Below are positions 5,126-13,116 of a DNA stretch of 44,268 nt, in pieces. The DNA is taken from the IMG/VR virus record IMGVR_UViG_3300030102_006899, positions 8,499 to 52,766 of that record; one strand, 5' to 3'. The DNA comes from a virus. Below the pieces are notes generated by a model that was given only the letters and a program-made list of their open reading frames with translations, was not told where the DNA came from and searched no databases. Position 1 is the first letter of the stretch. Each line of letters starts with the position of its first letter. The translations under genes were made by a program, and so were the position numbers.

Positions 5126-6267
5126 TGGCAAAACCTAAAGTAAAAGTAGAACAAGGATTAAAAGGTAGATCTTTAAGATCTTTCAGACTTGTTAAAGATG
5201 TTAAAAATAGATCTATGAACAGGTATCAAGTTAGACCTAGAGAACCTGGTCTTGAAATGCCTAAAACTCTAAATGAAGTAAGAAACTTTATTTATACATT
5301 TTCTGTAATGATTGAAGATGCCAACACTGTTATACCTGCAAAATTTTTAAAAGATCTAAATAGATACAATCTTAAGTTAGGTAGATTTTTGGGAGATACT
5401 AATGCTATTGGTAATACAGTTATGAGAAGTATTAGAGGTCATGAGTCTGCAGGTGTTGGTAAAAGAGCATTACGAAGAGTTGGAGGTAAGGCCTCAGGTG
5501 CAGTTATAGGATTAATACCTTCAGGACAAAATGTTGCTACTGAAGCCATATTCAGAGGTATAAGATCTCCATTAGGTGCAAACTTAACAAGATGGCAATC
5601 AAAGTTTATAAATAACTTCAACACCCCTTCTGCATCAAGTGCTCTAGCTGCGAATTTTACTAAATTGGCAAAAAGAGGAGAACTTTCAGCAGAAACAATT
5701 ATTGAATATATTGCAAAAAAAATGAAAGAAAACACACCCCAAGATACCAATGCTTTATATAACAGTATAAAAGTAAGAAAGGGAAGAGTACCAGGTAGGC
5801 AATTAGTTTCTATTGGTAATATAAAACCAATGCCAGATCCCAATGTTCCATATCCTCACATCATTGAGTTTGGTATAAATAAAGGATTCAATAAAGGTGT
5901 AGATCCTAGAATACTTACAATGTTTCCTACACCTAGAAGATTTAATTACCTTAGAAATGTTACAGGTGCTAGACCTGAAGGAGATACTTATTTTGGTGGT
6001 TTCTATAATAATGACAACAGAGGTCCATACGAAAGAAGTAACAATATGCCTAGAAAAGGTGGCAACTATAGAAAAGGTGCAATGATGAGAACTGCTTTAT
6101 TTAAAATTGTACAAGACTCTGTTAAGTATGGAACATTCAGTGTCGCTAGACCTTCAAATAAAAGAAATCCATTCAAACACTATGTATGGGACACTGCTGA
6201 TGGTGGAGATTGGAGTTGGATAATCAAGGGTAGATATTCAATGAAAGACAACCCTGTACCTTTCTAA
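5125..6267 (+). CDS. HK97 gp10-like tail completion protein with long extensions
   Basis: 380 residues, whereas typical HK97 gp10-type proteins have 100-150. The conserved part is near residues 185-270: AETIIEYIAKKMKENTPQDTNALYNSI, then PYPHIIEFG, matching the family's helix, the xPxDTGxLxxSI motif (here P-Q-D-T-N-A-L) and the YxxxxExG motif. The N-terminal about 180 residues are basic and helical, and the C-terminal about 100 are Arg/Asn/Gly-rich with a tryptophan-rich end. These proteins sit at the head-tail interface or neck. It is coupled to both neighbours by TAATG. The extensions may substitute for missing connector proteins. Confidence 0.7.
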   Translation: MAKPKVKVEQGLKGRSLRSFRLVKDVKNRSMNRYQVRPREPGLEMPKTLNEVRNFIYTFSVMIEDANTVIPAKFLKDLNRYNLKLGRFLGDTNAIGNTVMRSIRGHESAGVGKRALRRVGGKASGAVIGLIPSGQNVATEAIFRGIRSPLGANLTRWQSKFINNFNTPSASSALAANFTKLAKRGELSAETIIEYIAKKMKENTPQDTNALYNSIKVRKGRVPGRQLVSIGNIKPMPDPNVPYPHIIEFGINKGFNKGVDPRILTMFPTPRRFNYLRNVTGARPEGDTYFGGFYNNDNRGPYERSNNMPRKGGNYRKGAMMRTALFKIVQDSVKYGTFSVARPSNKRNPFKHYVWDTADGGDWSWIIKGRYSMKDNPVPF

Positions 6268-6719
6268 TGGCTATAGCAAAACCTGATTCCGAAATACTTT
6301 TTAGATCTTGGGCTCAAGATCAGTCAATTATTACTGATGTAGTAAGTACAAGAATTGCTACAAGATTACCTTCAAATGCAACTTTGCCATTTGCAGTATT
6401 TAATATTATGGCTGAAGTCCCAGAAAACTTAAATGGTGCTCCAATATTTATAGCAAGCTTTTCTATAGATTGTTTTGCAGGTAAGTATGGATCAGATGGC
6501 AATAAAGGAAGTGCTGATTTTGCAAAAGCATACGAATTAGGAAACGCTATTGTAAGATGTGCTTTTGATTTTGCTCCTAAAAAATATTCAATTACAGGGA
6601 CTGATGGTGTTATATATGGTTTCGATCCTATAGAAGGTCCATACAGGTTGGATGATACAGAGTCTGATTTGGCTCGCTATAATGTAACTATAGGAATGAT
6701 TTATGGAGCAGCAGAATGA
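6267..6719 (+). CDS. tail terminator-like protein
   Basis: 150 residues: SEILFRSWAQDQSIITDVVS, RIATRLPSNATLPFAVFNIM, FSIDCFAG, then AYELGNAIVRCAFDF and YGFDPIEGPYRLDDTESDLARYNVTIGMIYG. The alternation of helix, strand carrying LPFxVF, strand, helix and a final strand matches tail-terminator proteins of the lambda gpU / HK97 gp10-downstream group, which cap the finished tail tube. Position between the gp10-like protein and the tail tube gene supports it. A coding overlap ATGA joins it to the next gene. Confidence 0.65.
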   Translation: MAIAKPDSEILFRSWAQDQSIITDVVSTRIATRLPSNATLPFAVFNIMAEVPENLNGAPIFIASFSIDCFAGKYGSDGNKGSADFAKAYELGNAIVRCAFDFAPKKYSITGTDGVIYGFDPIEGPYRLDDTESDLARYNVTIGMIYGAAE

Positions 6720-7000
6720 AGAAAATTAAGTTGAACCCTTATATCAGAGATTTTGACGCTATAAGAGATGAAAAGCTTGATCTTATCATAGGAAAAGATT
6801 GGGTAGAAGTAAAAGAACCTGATTGGAAGAGAATGAAAGAAGCTCAGACCAAACAGGGGGATGTTTTAATTCCTACTTTTATAGAAGAAAAAGAAGGTAT
6901 GGGAGAAATTAAAAACCTTGTGGCAGAGAAAATCGAAGCAAGTGAAGAGATGGAAGAGCTTGAACTTGAGGATACCGACATAGTAAAAGAAGAGGAATGA
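6716..7000 (+). CDS. hypothetical tail-region protein, 94 aa
   Basis: Starts MKKIKLNPYIRDFDAIRDEK and is helical and highly charged. The last about 30 residues are almost all Glu/Asp/Ile/Leu/Val, giving an acidic tail. No domain is recognised. In this position siphoviruses often carry small neck or tail-assembly proteins; it might also be a chaperone for the tube protein that follows. It is co-translated with the terminator gene through an ATGA overlap. Confidence 0.6.
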   Translation: MKKIKLNPYIRDFDAIRDEKLDLIIGKDWVEVKEPDWKRMKEAQTKQGDVLIPTFIEEKEGMGEIKNLVAEKIEASEEMEELELEDTDIVKEEE

Positions 7001-7034
7001 CAAGTTCCTCATAAGTTATAGGTAGGTATAAGTA

Positions 7035-7640
7035 ATGGCACAAAGTATTACAGAAGTAATCTTGGGAACAGGTAACTTGTTTGTGGCTAATGAGAGTGAT
7101 TTAAATGGTTCAAGTCCTAATGCGACTTTCCCAACCACTCCTGCAGACACACCAAGTGCATCTTATTGGGATAACATTGGTTATTCAGAAGGTGGTTTTT
7201 CCCTAGAATACGATAAGACATTTGAAGATGTTATGGTTGCAGAAGAGATTGATCCAATTAAGACAATCAAAACTGCACAAGAAGTAAGAATCACAGGAGA
7301 GCTTGCACAGGCTTCTTTAAGAAACTTAAAGTTCGCAATGGCAGGTGGTACAACTACTGCAGATACACCATCAGCAGGTTATACAGAATTAGTTCCTCCA
7401 ACAACAGACAGTTTTGAAGAAAAAGGTCTATTGTTAAGAGTTAATGCTCCTGGTAATGATGAAGCTGGAACTGCTAAATTGAGAGACATCCAAGTCCCTC
7501 GTGCAGTTAATATTGGAGCTTTCTCAATGGTTCATGCAAAGGCACCTCAGAAGGTAACAATCACTATTGAATATAAAGTGTTGAAACCAAACTCTGATGC
7601 ACCTTTCAGCAATATATTTAAAGTTATAGATACTGTTTAA
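7035..7640 (+). CDS. major tail tube protein
   Basis: 201 residues starting MAQSITEVILGTGNLFVANE, followed by WDNIGYSEGGFSLEYDKTFEDVMVAEEIDPIKT, then VRITGELAQASLRNLKFAMAG and KVTITIEYKVL. The pattern of a short N-terminal arm, a glycine-rich strand, the E-x-x-V-x-x-x-x-x-PI-x-x loop and alternating strands is that of the gpV/MTP beta-sandwich tube proteins that stack as hexamers. It sits between the terminator and tail chaperones, as expected. A short untranslated gap (34 bases) with AGGTAGGT precedes it; strong independent translation would suit the most abundant tail protein. Confidence 0.75.
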   Translation: MAQSITEVILGTGNLFVANESDLNGSSPNATFPTTPADTPSASYWDNIGYSEGGFSLEYDKTFEDVMVAEEIDPIKTIKTAQEVRITGELAQASLRNLKFAMAGGTTTADTPSAGYTELVPPTTDSFEEKGLLLRVNAPGNDEAGTAKLRDIQVPRAVNIGAFSMVHAKAPQKVTITIEYKVLKPNSDAPFSNIFKVIDTV

Positions 7641-7666
7641 TCAGTATTTAGAAAGATAGGAGAGTT

Positions 7667-8014
7667 ATGTCCGAATTTAAGGATTTCGATAAAGCTTATG
7701 AAGAGCTTATAGAAAAGAAACTAGAATTTAAGGTAGCTGGTCAGAAATATAGCATTCCTGGTCAGTTACCTGCTAGTGTGGTTCTTGGTCAACTTGCAAT
7801 CTTAAATGATGCAGGAGAACCTGATCCAAGTCAAGTAGGTAAATTCTTAGAAGAGCTTTTAGGAGCTGATGTTCTAGAAGATATGATCGCTAGAAAAGTT
7901 TCTTGGAAGCAATTGGAAGAGTTATTAAATTGGCTATTGGTTGAATATGCTGTAATTCCTAACCCAGATGAGGTTGTGGAAGAAGCAGATGAGGATCCTG
8001 ATAGCCCAAAATAA
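7667..8014 (+). CDS. tail assembly chaperone, short form (gpG-like)
   Basis: 115 residues, starting MSEFKDFDKAYEELIEKK with AGGAGAG upstream. It has a central strand-rich part (EFKVAGQKYSIPGQLPASVV) then helices and an acidic C-terminus ending in PDSPK. Between tube and tape-measure genes this is the position of lambda gpG, which coats the tape measure during tail assembly. The stop codon TAA follows directly after a CCCAAAA slippery heptamer whose codons CCA and AAA are in phase, so a minority of ribosomes should continue into the longer form. Confidence 0.75.
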   Translation: MSEFKDFDKAYEELIEKKLEFKVAGQKYSIPGQLPASVVLGQLAILNDAGEPDPSQVGKFLEELLGADVLEDMIARKVSWKQLEELLNWLLVEYAVIPNPDEVVEEADEDPDSPK

Positions 8015-8292
8015 GTATCTCTATTGATGATGTCTTAGAAAGGTTTTCATCAGTAGAGGCAGACTTTCATCGCTTCTATAAAATAGATCCAATGTCCATA
8101 TCTTGGAGAAAATTCAAAGTTTTACTCTTTTCTTTGGTATCCCAAGAATCTTCTTTCTATGCTCCTTACCATCAAGAGATGTATGAAGAGATGAAAAGAA
8201 AAAATGACAGAGAATCAGATTTTACAAAAAACAAGCAAAAAACAAGAGTATCTCTTGATGTCGCAATGAATGAGTTAGGTATGGAAAGTTAG
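7667..8292 (+). CDS. tail assembly chaperone, long form by -1 frameshift (gpGT-like)
   Basis: Joining 7667-8011 to 8011-8292 gives 208 residues. After the slip the frame reads KISIDDVLERFSSVEADFH, reaches the ATG at 8092 and continues MSISWRKFKVLLFSLVSQES to the stop before the tape measure. The downstream part has no ribosome site and open sequence before its ATG, as expected if it is reached only by frameshifting. In lambda, gpG and gpGT are made in about 30:1 ratio and recruit tube protein to the tape measure. A weak hairpin (TGATGA 8025-8030 with TCATCA 8047-8052) lies downstream of the slip site. Confidence 0.8.
8005..8011 (+). promoter_or_regulatory. -1 programmed frameshift site CCCAAAA
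   Basis: A canonical X-XXY-YYZ heptamer (C CCA AAA) in the correct phase, immediately followed by the zero-frame TAA stop at 8012-8014. The stop just after the site, the open -1 frame and the gene position all agree. Confidence 0.85.
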
Positions 8293-8294
8293 AT

Positions 8295-11200
8295 ATGGTT
8301 GATTACGCTTTAACAAGTAGTTTAGATACAGATACCTCGAAAGCTCAGTCTAAAATTTCGACCTTTTTAGGTCAAACACAACAAAAATTTACTAAGATGC
8401 TTTCTTCTGTATCTGCAGGTCTGCAGGTTGCATCTGTAGCTACATTCGCAGGATTAGTTCTTGCTATGGTTGGTGGTACAGCCGCAGCAGTCAAGTTTGA
8501 AAACGAGTTTGCAAATGTAAAGAAGACAATGAACGATGTCAAAGATCCTCAAGTCTTCAAAGCAATCGAAAAAGATCTTTTAAACCTAGCACAACAAATT
8601 CCTGTTATGGCAGGAGAGCTTGCAGGCATAGCAGCAGTTGGTGGTCAGTTAGGTGTAGGTGCACAAGATATAGCTAGATTTACAGAGGTTGTAGCAAAAT
8701 TAGGAACAGCTACAAACATGACTGCAGAACAAGCAGCAACATCTATGGCTAGATTTCTTAATGTAACAAATGAATCTACAGATCAAATAGGTAAATACGC
8801 TGCGGTTCTTGTTGAATTAGGTAACAGTACAGCAGCAACTGAGGGCGAGATAATTATGCTTGCTCAAAACTTTGGTGCTACAGGTACATTAGCAGGATTA
8901 TCAACAGAAGAAATTCTTGCATTCTCAGCAGCAATGAGAGAAACAGGTCAGCAATCTCAAGCAGGTGCTACAGCATTAACAAAATTATTTAGAGGTTTAT
9001 CAGACGCAGCAAAGATTGGTGGACAGGAAATGGCTGTTTTTGCAGAAACAGCAGGAATGGATGTTCATGAATTTAGGAGATTGATTGAAACTGATATTGG
9101 CGAAGCAGCAACAATATTTCTTGGTGGGATCAACGATATGGGTGCATCAGGTCAATCTACAACTGCAATATTAGATGAACTAGGTTTAGGTACTGAAAGA
9201 GTTTCAAGAGCTATATTATCTCTAGCTAACAACGAAGAAGGTCTTGCTGATGCTAGAGCTAGAGCAATTAAACAAGCAGTTACACAGAATGCTTTAAATG
9301 ATGAAGCAGCACAAAAATTTGAGACTGCTGCTATGCAAATACAACAAATCAAAGCTGCTTTAAATGCAGCTGCCATTACATTAGGTCAAACATTTTTACC
9401 TGTTTTTAAAGTATTCTTGGAGTTCATATTAGGTGTAGTTGCTGCTTTACAAGGGTTAGCAGAACTATTTAACGAGTTTCCTGCATTATTCGTAGCTCTA
9501 ACTGTAGGTACAGGATCTGTCGCTTTAGCAATGAAAACTGCAGCTAGTGAAGTTACTACATTTAGTGCAGCAATAGGAAATGCAGCTAAAGCAGTTACCA
9601 AATTTTCAATAATTGCAACTGTTGTTGTAGGTGCTTTTGTAATGATGGGTAAAGCCTATAAGAAATTTAAAGAAGACATTGCAGACACAGAAACTATTAT
9701 GGACGCTACTACTGACATACTAGATAAGATAAGAATAGATTTAACAAATGGTTTCAAAGCTGATCCAATTCAAAAAGAAGATTGGGCAGATTTCTTACAA
9801 AACTTACCTGAAGCAACAAGAGATGCTGTAGAGTTTGGTGTCAAACAAGGATTTTTAGGTGCTGATGTATTTGACGCTTTAGTAAGTGGTGCTAAAGATT
9901 TGCCTCCAGAATTTACACAATTGTTTGCAGATGTTATTGATCTTGATGAAGGATTTTTTGGTAGAGGAGATCTAGATGTAGTAGAAGTACAAAAAATGTT
10001 GAAAATGATTGAAGATAGTGGCAACAGTTCATTAGATCCACTTAAGGCAACTTTACAAGAATATTTAAGTTTGATTACCAAAAGCGATAAAGCATCCAGA
10101 GAACAAAGAGACACACTTATGGAAGTGTTAAAAGTTCAATTTGGAATTGTAGATGGTGTCCAAGAAGAACTTGCTGTTAGAAATAAAGAGATAAGTAAAG
10201 AACTTAACGATCACTTTGGAATATTAGTTAAAACAGATAAAAGAATTAGAGACATGATGTCTACCGAAGAAGGTAGATTAAAACTTGCTAGAGATCTTGC
10301 TAAACAAGGTTTACAACCATTTGTTGACTTATTAGGAGATGCAAATGAAGAAGCAGACGCATTGGCAGAAAACTTTGAACAAGTTGAAAGCAATATTGAT
10401 GTTCTAGTACGAATGGCTAATGACTTCAGATCTAAAGTTGATAACTTATTTGCTCCACTACAAGAACAATTTGAAATGCAACAAAATGAAATGGATCTTG
10501 TAAAAGCTCATGAAACTCATGCCAAACTACACGAAGAACAGCAAGATTTAACACAAGAAGATTTAGATTTACAAAAAGAATTAGCTGATTTAGGCGATGC
10601 TGATTTAAGAACTCACGAAGAGAAACTAGAAATGCAAGAGCTTGAAAACGAAGCTGTTGAAATAGAAAAACGACTTCGTGAAGATATGGCACTAAGTGCT
10701 AATGACCAACTTCGTAAAGAAAAACTTAAAAAAGAATTAGCTAGAGTCAATGCAGCAGCTGCCCAAGGTTCTTTAGAGTTTGCAGATCTTGAGAAGAAAG
10801 CTATTGAAGAACAGATTGCAGAAATAGATGCAAAAGCTCTAACTCAAAAAGATGCAGATGATAAGAGAGCTGAAGCATCCAAAATAGCTCAAAGTGCTGA
10901 AGAGCGTAGACTTGAAAGAATTAATGAGGTTGAAGAACGAAGAATTGAAATTGGCGAAAGACTAAAAGAAATACCAAGAGACATTAAAGAAGCTCACTTT
11001 GATATTCATAAACTACAAAGAGATTTAGTTAACAATCAACTTGATTTAATAGAAGCTCAAGCTAAATACAACACAATGAAAGAAGATGAGCTAAGAATGA
11101 CTGCTGAGTTACTAGGTATGAATATGACTCAGATAGATGGTCTTATGACACTTATGAACCACAACAGAGTTGAGTCAAGTATATTTGGTCAAGGTTACAT

Positions 11201-11606
11201 AGATCAATTAATTGGTAACCTACCTCAACTGATGTCTTTACTTGGTTATGGCACAGGTAATTCTGCAACAGGTCCACAAGCAGCAGATCTAATTAGAGAT
11301 TGGAATTACTCTGGTGGTAGTTTTGCAAATATGAAACCAACCTACAGACACGCAGGTGGATCTTTTATGCCAGGAAAAAATTATGTTGTTGGCGAATATG
11401 GACCTGAAACATTGAAAGCTTTCCCTGGTGGTGGAGGAATGATTACACCTATGGATGGTGGTTCTCGTGGTGGTACTGTAAATAATGTTACACTTAATGT
11501 AACAGGACTTCCATCAGATCCTATCGCTGCTAGAAGAACTGCTCAGTTAATTCAAAAAGAACTCAACAAGCTCAAAGGCGATGGTAGAAGTGGAATTGTT
11601 AGATAA
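8295..11606 (+). CDS. tail tape measure protein, TP901 family
   Basis: 1103 residues. Residues about 60-340 are the TP901 core (ENEFANVKKTMNDVKDP, TEEILAFSAAMRETGQQ, GLSDAAKIGGQEM). Hydrophobic segments follow at about 367-420 (FLEFILGVVAALQGL, ALFVALTVGTGSVAL) and about 436-450 (FSIIATVVVGAFVMMG), which may insert in the host membrane on DNA release. A Glu/Lys/Gln coiled coil spans about 720-930. The C-terminus is Gly-rich (GPETLKAFPGGGGM) and ends basic. At roughly 1.5 angstroms per residue it implies a tail near 165 nm. No peptidase or lysozyme domain is visible. The start follows the chaperone stop by two bases. Confidence 0.92.
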   Translation: MVDYALTSSLDTDTSKAQSKISTFLGQTQQKFTKMLSSVSAGLQVASVATFAGLVLAMVGGTAAAVKFENEFANVKKTMNDVKDPQVFKAIEKDLLNLAQQIPVMAGELAGIAAVGGQLGVGAQDIARFTEVVAKLGTATNMTAEQAATSMARFLNVTNESTDQIGKYAAVLVELGNSTAATEGEIIMLAQNFGATGTLAGLSTEEILAFSAAMRETGQQSQAGATALTKLFRGLSDAAKIGGQEMAVFAETAGMDVHEFRRLIETDIGEAATIFLGGINDMGASGQSTTAILDELGLGTERVSRAILSLANNEEGLADARARAIKQAVTQNALNDEAAQKFETAAMQIQQIKAALNAAAITLGQTFLPVFKVFLEFILGVVAALQGLAELFNEFPALFVALTVGTGSVALAMKTAASEVTTFSAAIGNAAKAVTKFSIIATVVVGAFVMMGKAYKKFKEDIADTETIMDATTDILDKIRIDLTNGFKADPIQKEDWADFLQNLPEATRDAVEFGVKQGFLGADVFDALVSGAKDLPPEFTQLFADVIDLDEGFFGRGDLDVVEVQKMLKMIEDSGNSSLDPLKATLQEYLSLITKSDKASREQRDTLMEVLKVQFGIVDGVQEELAVRNKEISKELNDHFGILVKTDKRIRDMMSTEEGRLKLARDLAKQGLQPFVDLLGDANEEADALAENFEQVESNIDVLVRMANDFRSKVDNLFAPLQEQFEMQQNEMDLVKAHETHAKLHEEQQDLTQEDLDLQKELADLGDADLRTHEEKLEMQELENEAVEIEKRLREDMALSANDQLRKEKLKKELARVNAAAAQGSLEFADLEKKAIEEQIAEIDAKALTQKDADDKRAEASKIAQSAEERRLERINEVEERRIEIGERLKEIPRDIKEAHFDIHKLQRDLVNNQLDLIEAQAKYNTMKEDELRMTAELLGMNMTQIDGLMTLMNHNRVESSIFGQGYIDQLIGNLPQLMSLLGYGTGNSATGPQAADLIRDWNYSGGSFANMKPTYRHAGGSFMPGKNYVVGEYGPETLKAFPGGGGMITPMDGGSRGGTVNNVTLNVTGLPSDPIAARRTAQLIQKELNKLKGDGRSGIVR

Positions 11607-11694
11607 TAAATCAGGTAAAGATTTGGAACCTTGTGTAAACTGTGGAGATTATTTTTTTAAAATAAATTATGAAGAATGTAGGAGATGTAGGTAG
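11581..11694 (+). CDS. zinc-ribbon microprotein, 37 aa
   Basis: The frame begins at ATG 11581 inside the last codons of the tape measure gene and ends at TAG 11692-11694. It reads MVEVELLDNKSGKDLEPC, then CVNC and CRRC spaced eleven residues apart. This is a small zinc ribbon. AAAGG precedes the start. The stop overlaps the GTG of the next gene. Function unknown; it resembles the minus-strand zinc microprotein at 2820-2969 only in its metal pattern. Confidence 0.6.
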   Translation: MVEVELLDNKSGKDLEPCVNCGDYFFKINYEECRRCR

Positions 11695-11852
11695 TGGCAG
11701 CAAATAAAGAAGCAACAAGCATGAGACAACTTAAAAGGCAAATGCTTAAAAGAATGAAAAATGGAGAAAATATAAACTTTATGTTGGCTCCTTATTCGAG
11801 AGATGTACAAGTAGAAATAGTTACTTGGATCAAAAGGAAATTAGATGGCTAA
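11694..11852 (+). CDS. small basic helical protein, 52 aa
   Basis: GTG start at 11694 with AGGAGATGTAGG upstream, reading MAANKEATSMRQLKRQMLK to VTWIKRKLDG. It is mostly helical and basic, without cysteines or membrane segment. The stop lies eight bases into the next gene, a coupling overlap. It sits between tape measure and distal tail protein, where small tail-assembly proteins occur. Function unknown. Confidence 0.6.
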   Translation: MAANKEATSMRQLKRQMLKRMKNGENINFMLAPYSRDVQVEIVTWIKRKLDG

Positions 11853-13116
11853 TACAATGACAATAGGTAGAATCACTTTTACCTCCCCAAACACAATTCA
11901 AGAAAGTTCTATTCAAACAGGGCAGAGAAACTCTTTGGATAGAAGTTTTAGTTTTTCAGGAATATTGTGTGGCACAGGCACAGGTCAAGCATATATAGAT
12001 AGTTCTAAAAAATTAAGGGACGAGTTAATCTCTATGGGAAACTCGGACTTATTGTTACCTATAACTTATGAAGGGGATACAACCATGGCAGGATTTGGAA
12101 AAGTTACTTCTATGGATGTATCTCCTGTAAAACTAGCAACAGGATATTTTTCTTATAACATAGGTTTTGAGATGAAAGGTCGAGCATCTGAAATGATGTT
12201 TGAATCTAATATGTCAGGTGCCTTACTTACTAATTCACATTCTTTAACAACATCAAGCACAACTTATGCTCCTTGGCACGCAGTACCTGTTAATACTTTT
12301 AATTACAAAAATGACGCTAGACCTGTTGGAGTAACAAGAGCAACATCAGAAGGTAATTTATCATTTTTCTATGACGAAGATTTAAGAACTTACGCATCAA
12401 ATTGGATTGTAGATCCTGCAGACTTTTATAAAGGTGCGGCAAAAATTACAATAGACAGTACAGTCAAAGCAGGTTACTTAACTAGAAACTTACCTACAGG
12501 GGTAGAAATTTCAAATGGTATATTAAAAATTACTTCTGGTAGCACTACCGACCAATCTAGATTTACTGTTGAGTTTTATGACAATGGTACTTATGGAAGT
12601 TCAAGAGAGTTAGCTATTTCATCAGGTAGCTCCGAAACAGAATGGAATGTTTGGCAAACTGTACAAATACTTAGAAATGAACCACAAGAATGTGTAGTTA
12701 GATTTACTTCCTATTCAGATGATACATTTGGAGATGGTAGGTTGACTGTAGATATTTCTCTTAAGAGAGGTGCTCATCACGCTTCTATTGTAATATCTGA
12801 AGGTGGTACTTCTAATAGAACTGCAGATACTAGAAAAAATTTAAAACTTATAACAGCAAATACTGTTGCTGATAGTACAGGTTATATGTTAGAAAGCAGT
12901 ACAGATAGCGATGGTCAAAAGTTTCTTCTTGGAAGTCCACAGGGATATACAGCAGATACATCTAATAGACTTATACATTTAGCTACTTCACAATTTAAAA
13001 CATTTGTTGGTTATGTGTACAACGCTTCATCTCCAGAAAATCATGACACTGCTGATGCTGTAAGAGATCAATACTTAGAAGGATTATTTGAAAATATTAG
13101 ATTAGTGAGGGCATAG
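11845..13116 (+). CDS. distal tail protein-like (Dit) / minor tail protein
   Basis: 423 residues starting MANTMTIGRITFTSPNTIQE. The first about 110 residues are beta-rich (RSFSFSGILCGTGTGQAYID, LLLPITYEGDTTMAGFGKVTSMDV) with the hydrophobic pattern of the Dit N-terminal ring domain. A long beta-rich C-terminal part with few charged helices follows (residues about 115-423), possibly a carbohydrate-binding or galectin-like arm. Directly after the tape measure and before the tip protein is the standard Dit position. The family call rests mostly on position and fold pattern. Confidence 0.6.
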   Translation: MANTMTIGRITFTSPNTIQESSIQTGQRNSLDRSFSFSGILCGTGTGQAYIDSSKKLRDELISMGNSDLLLPITYEGDTTMAGFGKVTSMDVSPVKLATGYFSYNIGFEMKGRASEMMFESNMSGALLTNSHSLTTSSTTYAPWHAVPVNTFNYKNDARPVGVTRATSEGNLSFFYDEDLRTYASNWIVDPADFYKGAAKITIDSTVKAGYLTRNLPTGVEISNGILKITSGSTTDQSRFTVEFYDNGTYGSSRELAISSGSSETEWNVWQTVQILRNEPQECVVRFTSYSDDTFGDGRLTVDISLKRGAHHASIVISEGGTSNRTADTRKNLKLITANTVADSTGYMLESSTDSDGQKFLLGSPQGYTADTSNRLIHLATSQFKTFVGYVYNASSPENHDTADAVRDQYLEGLFENIRLVRA

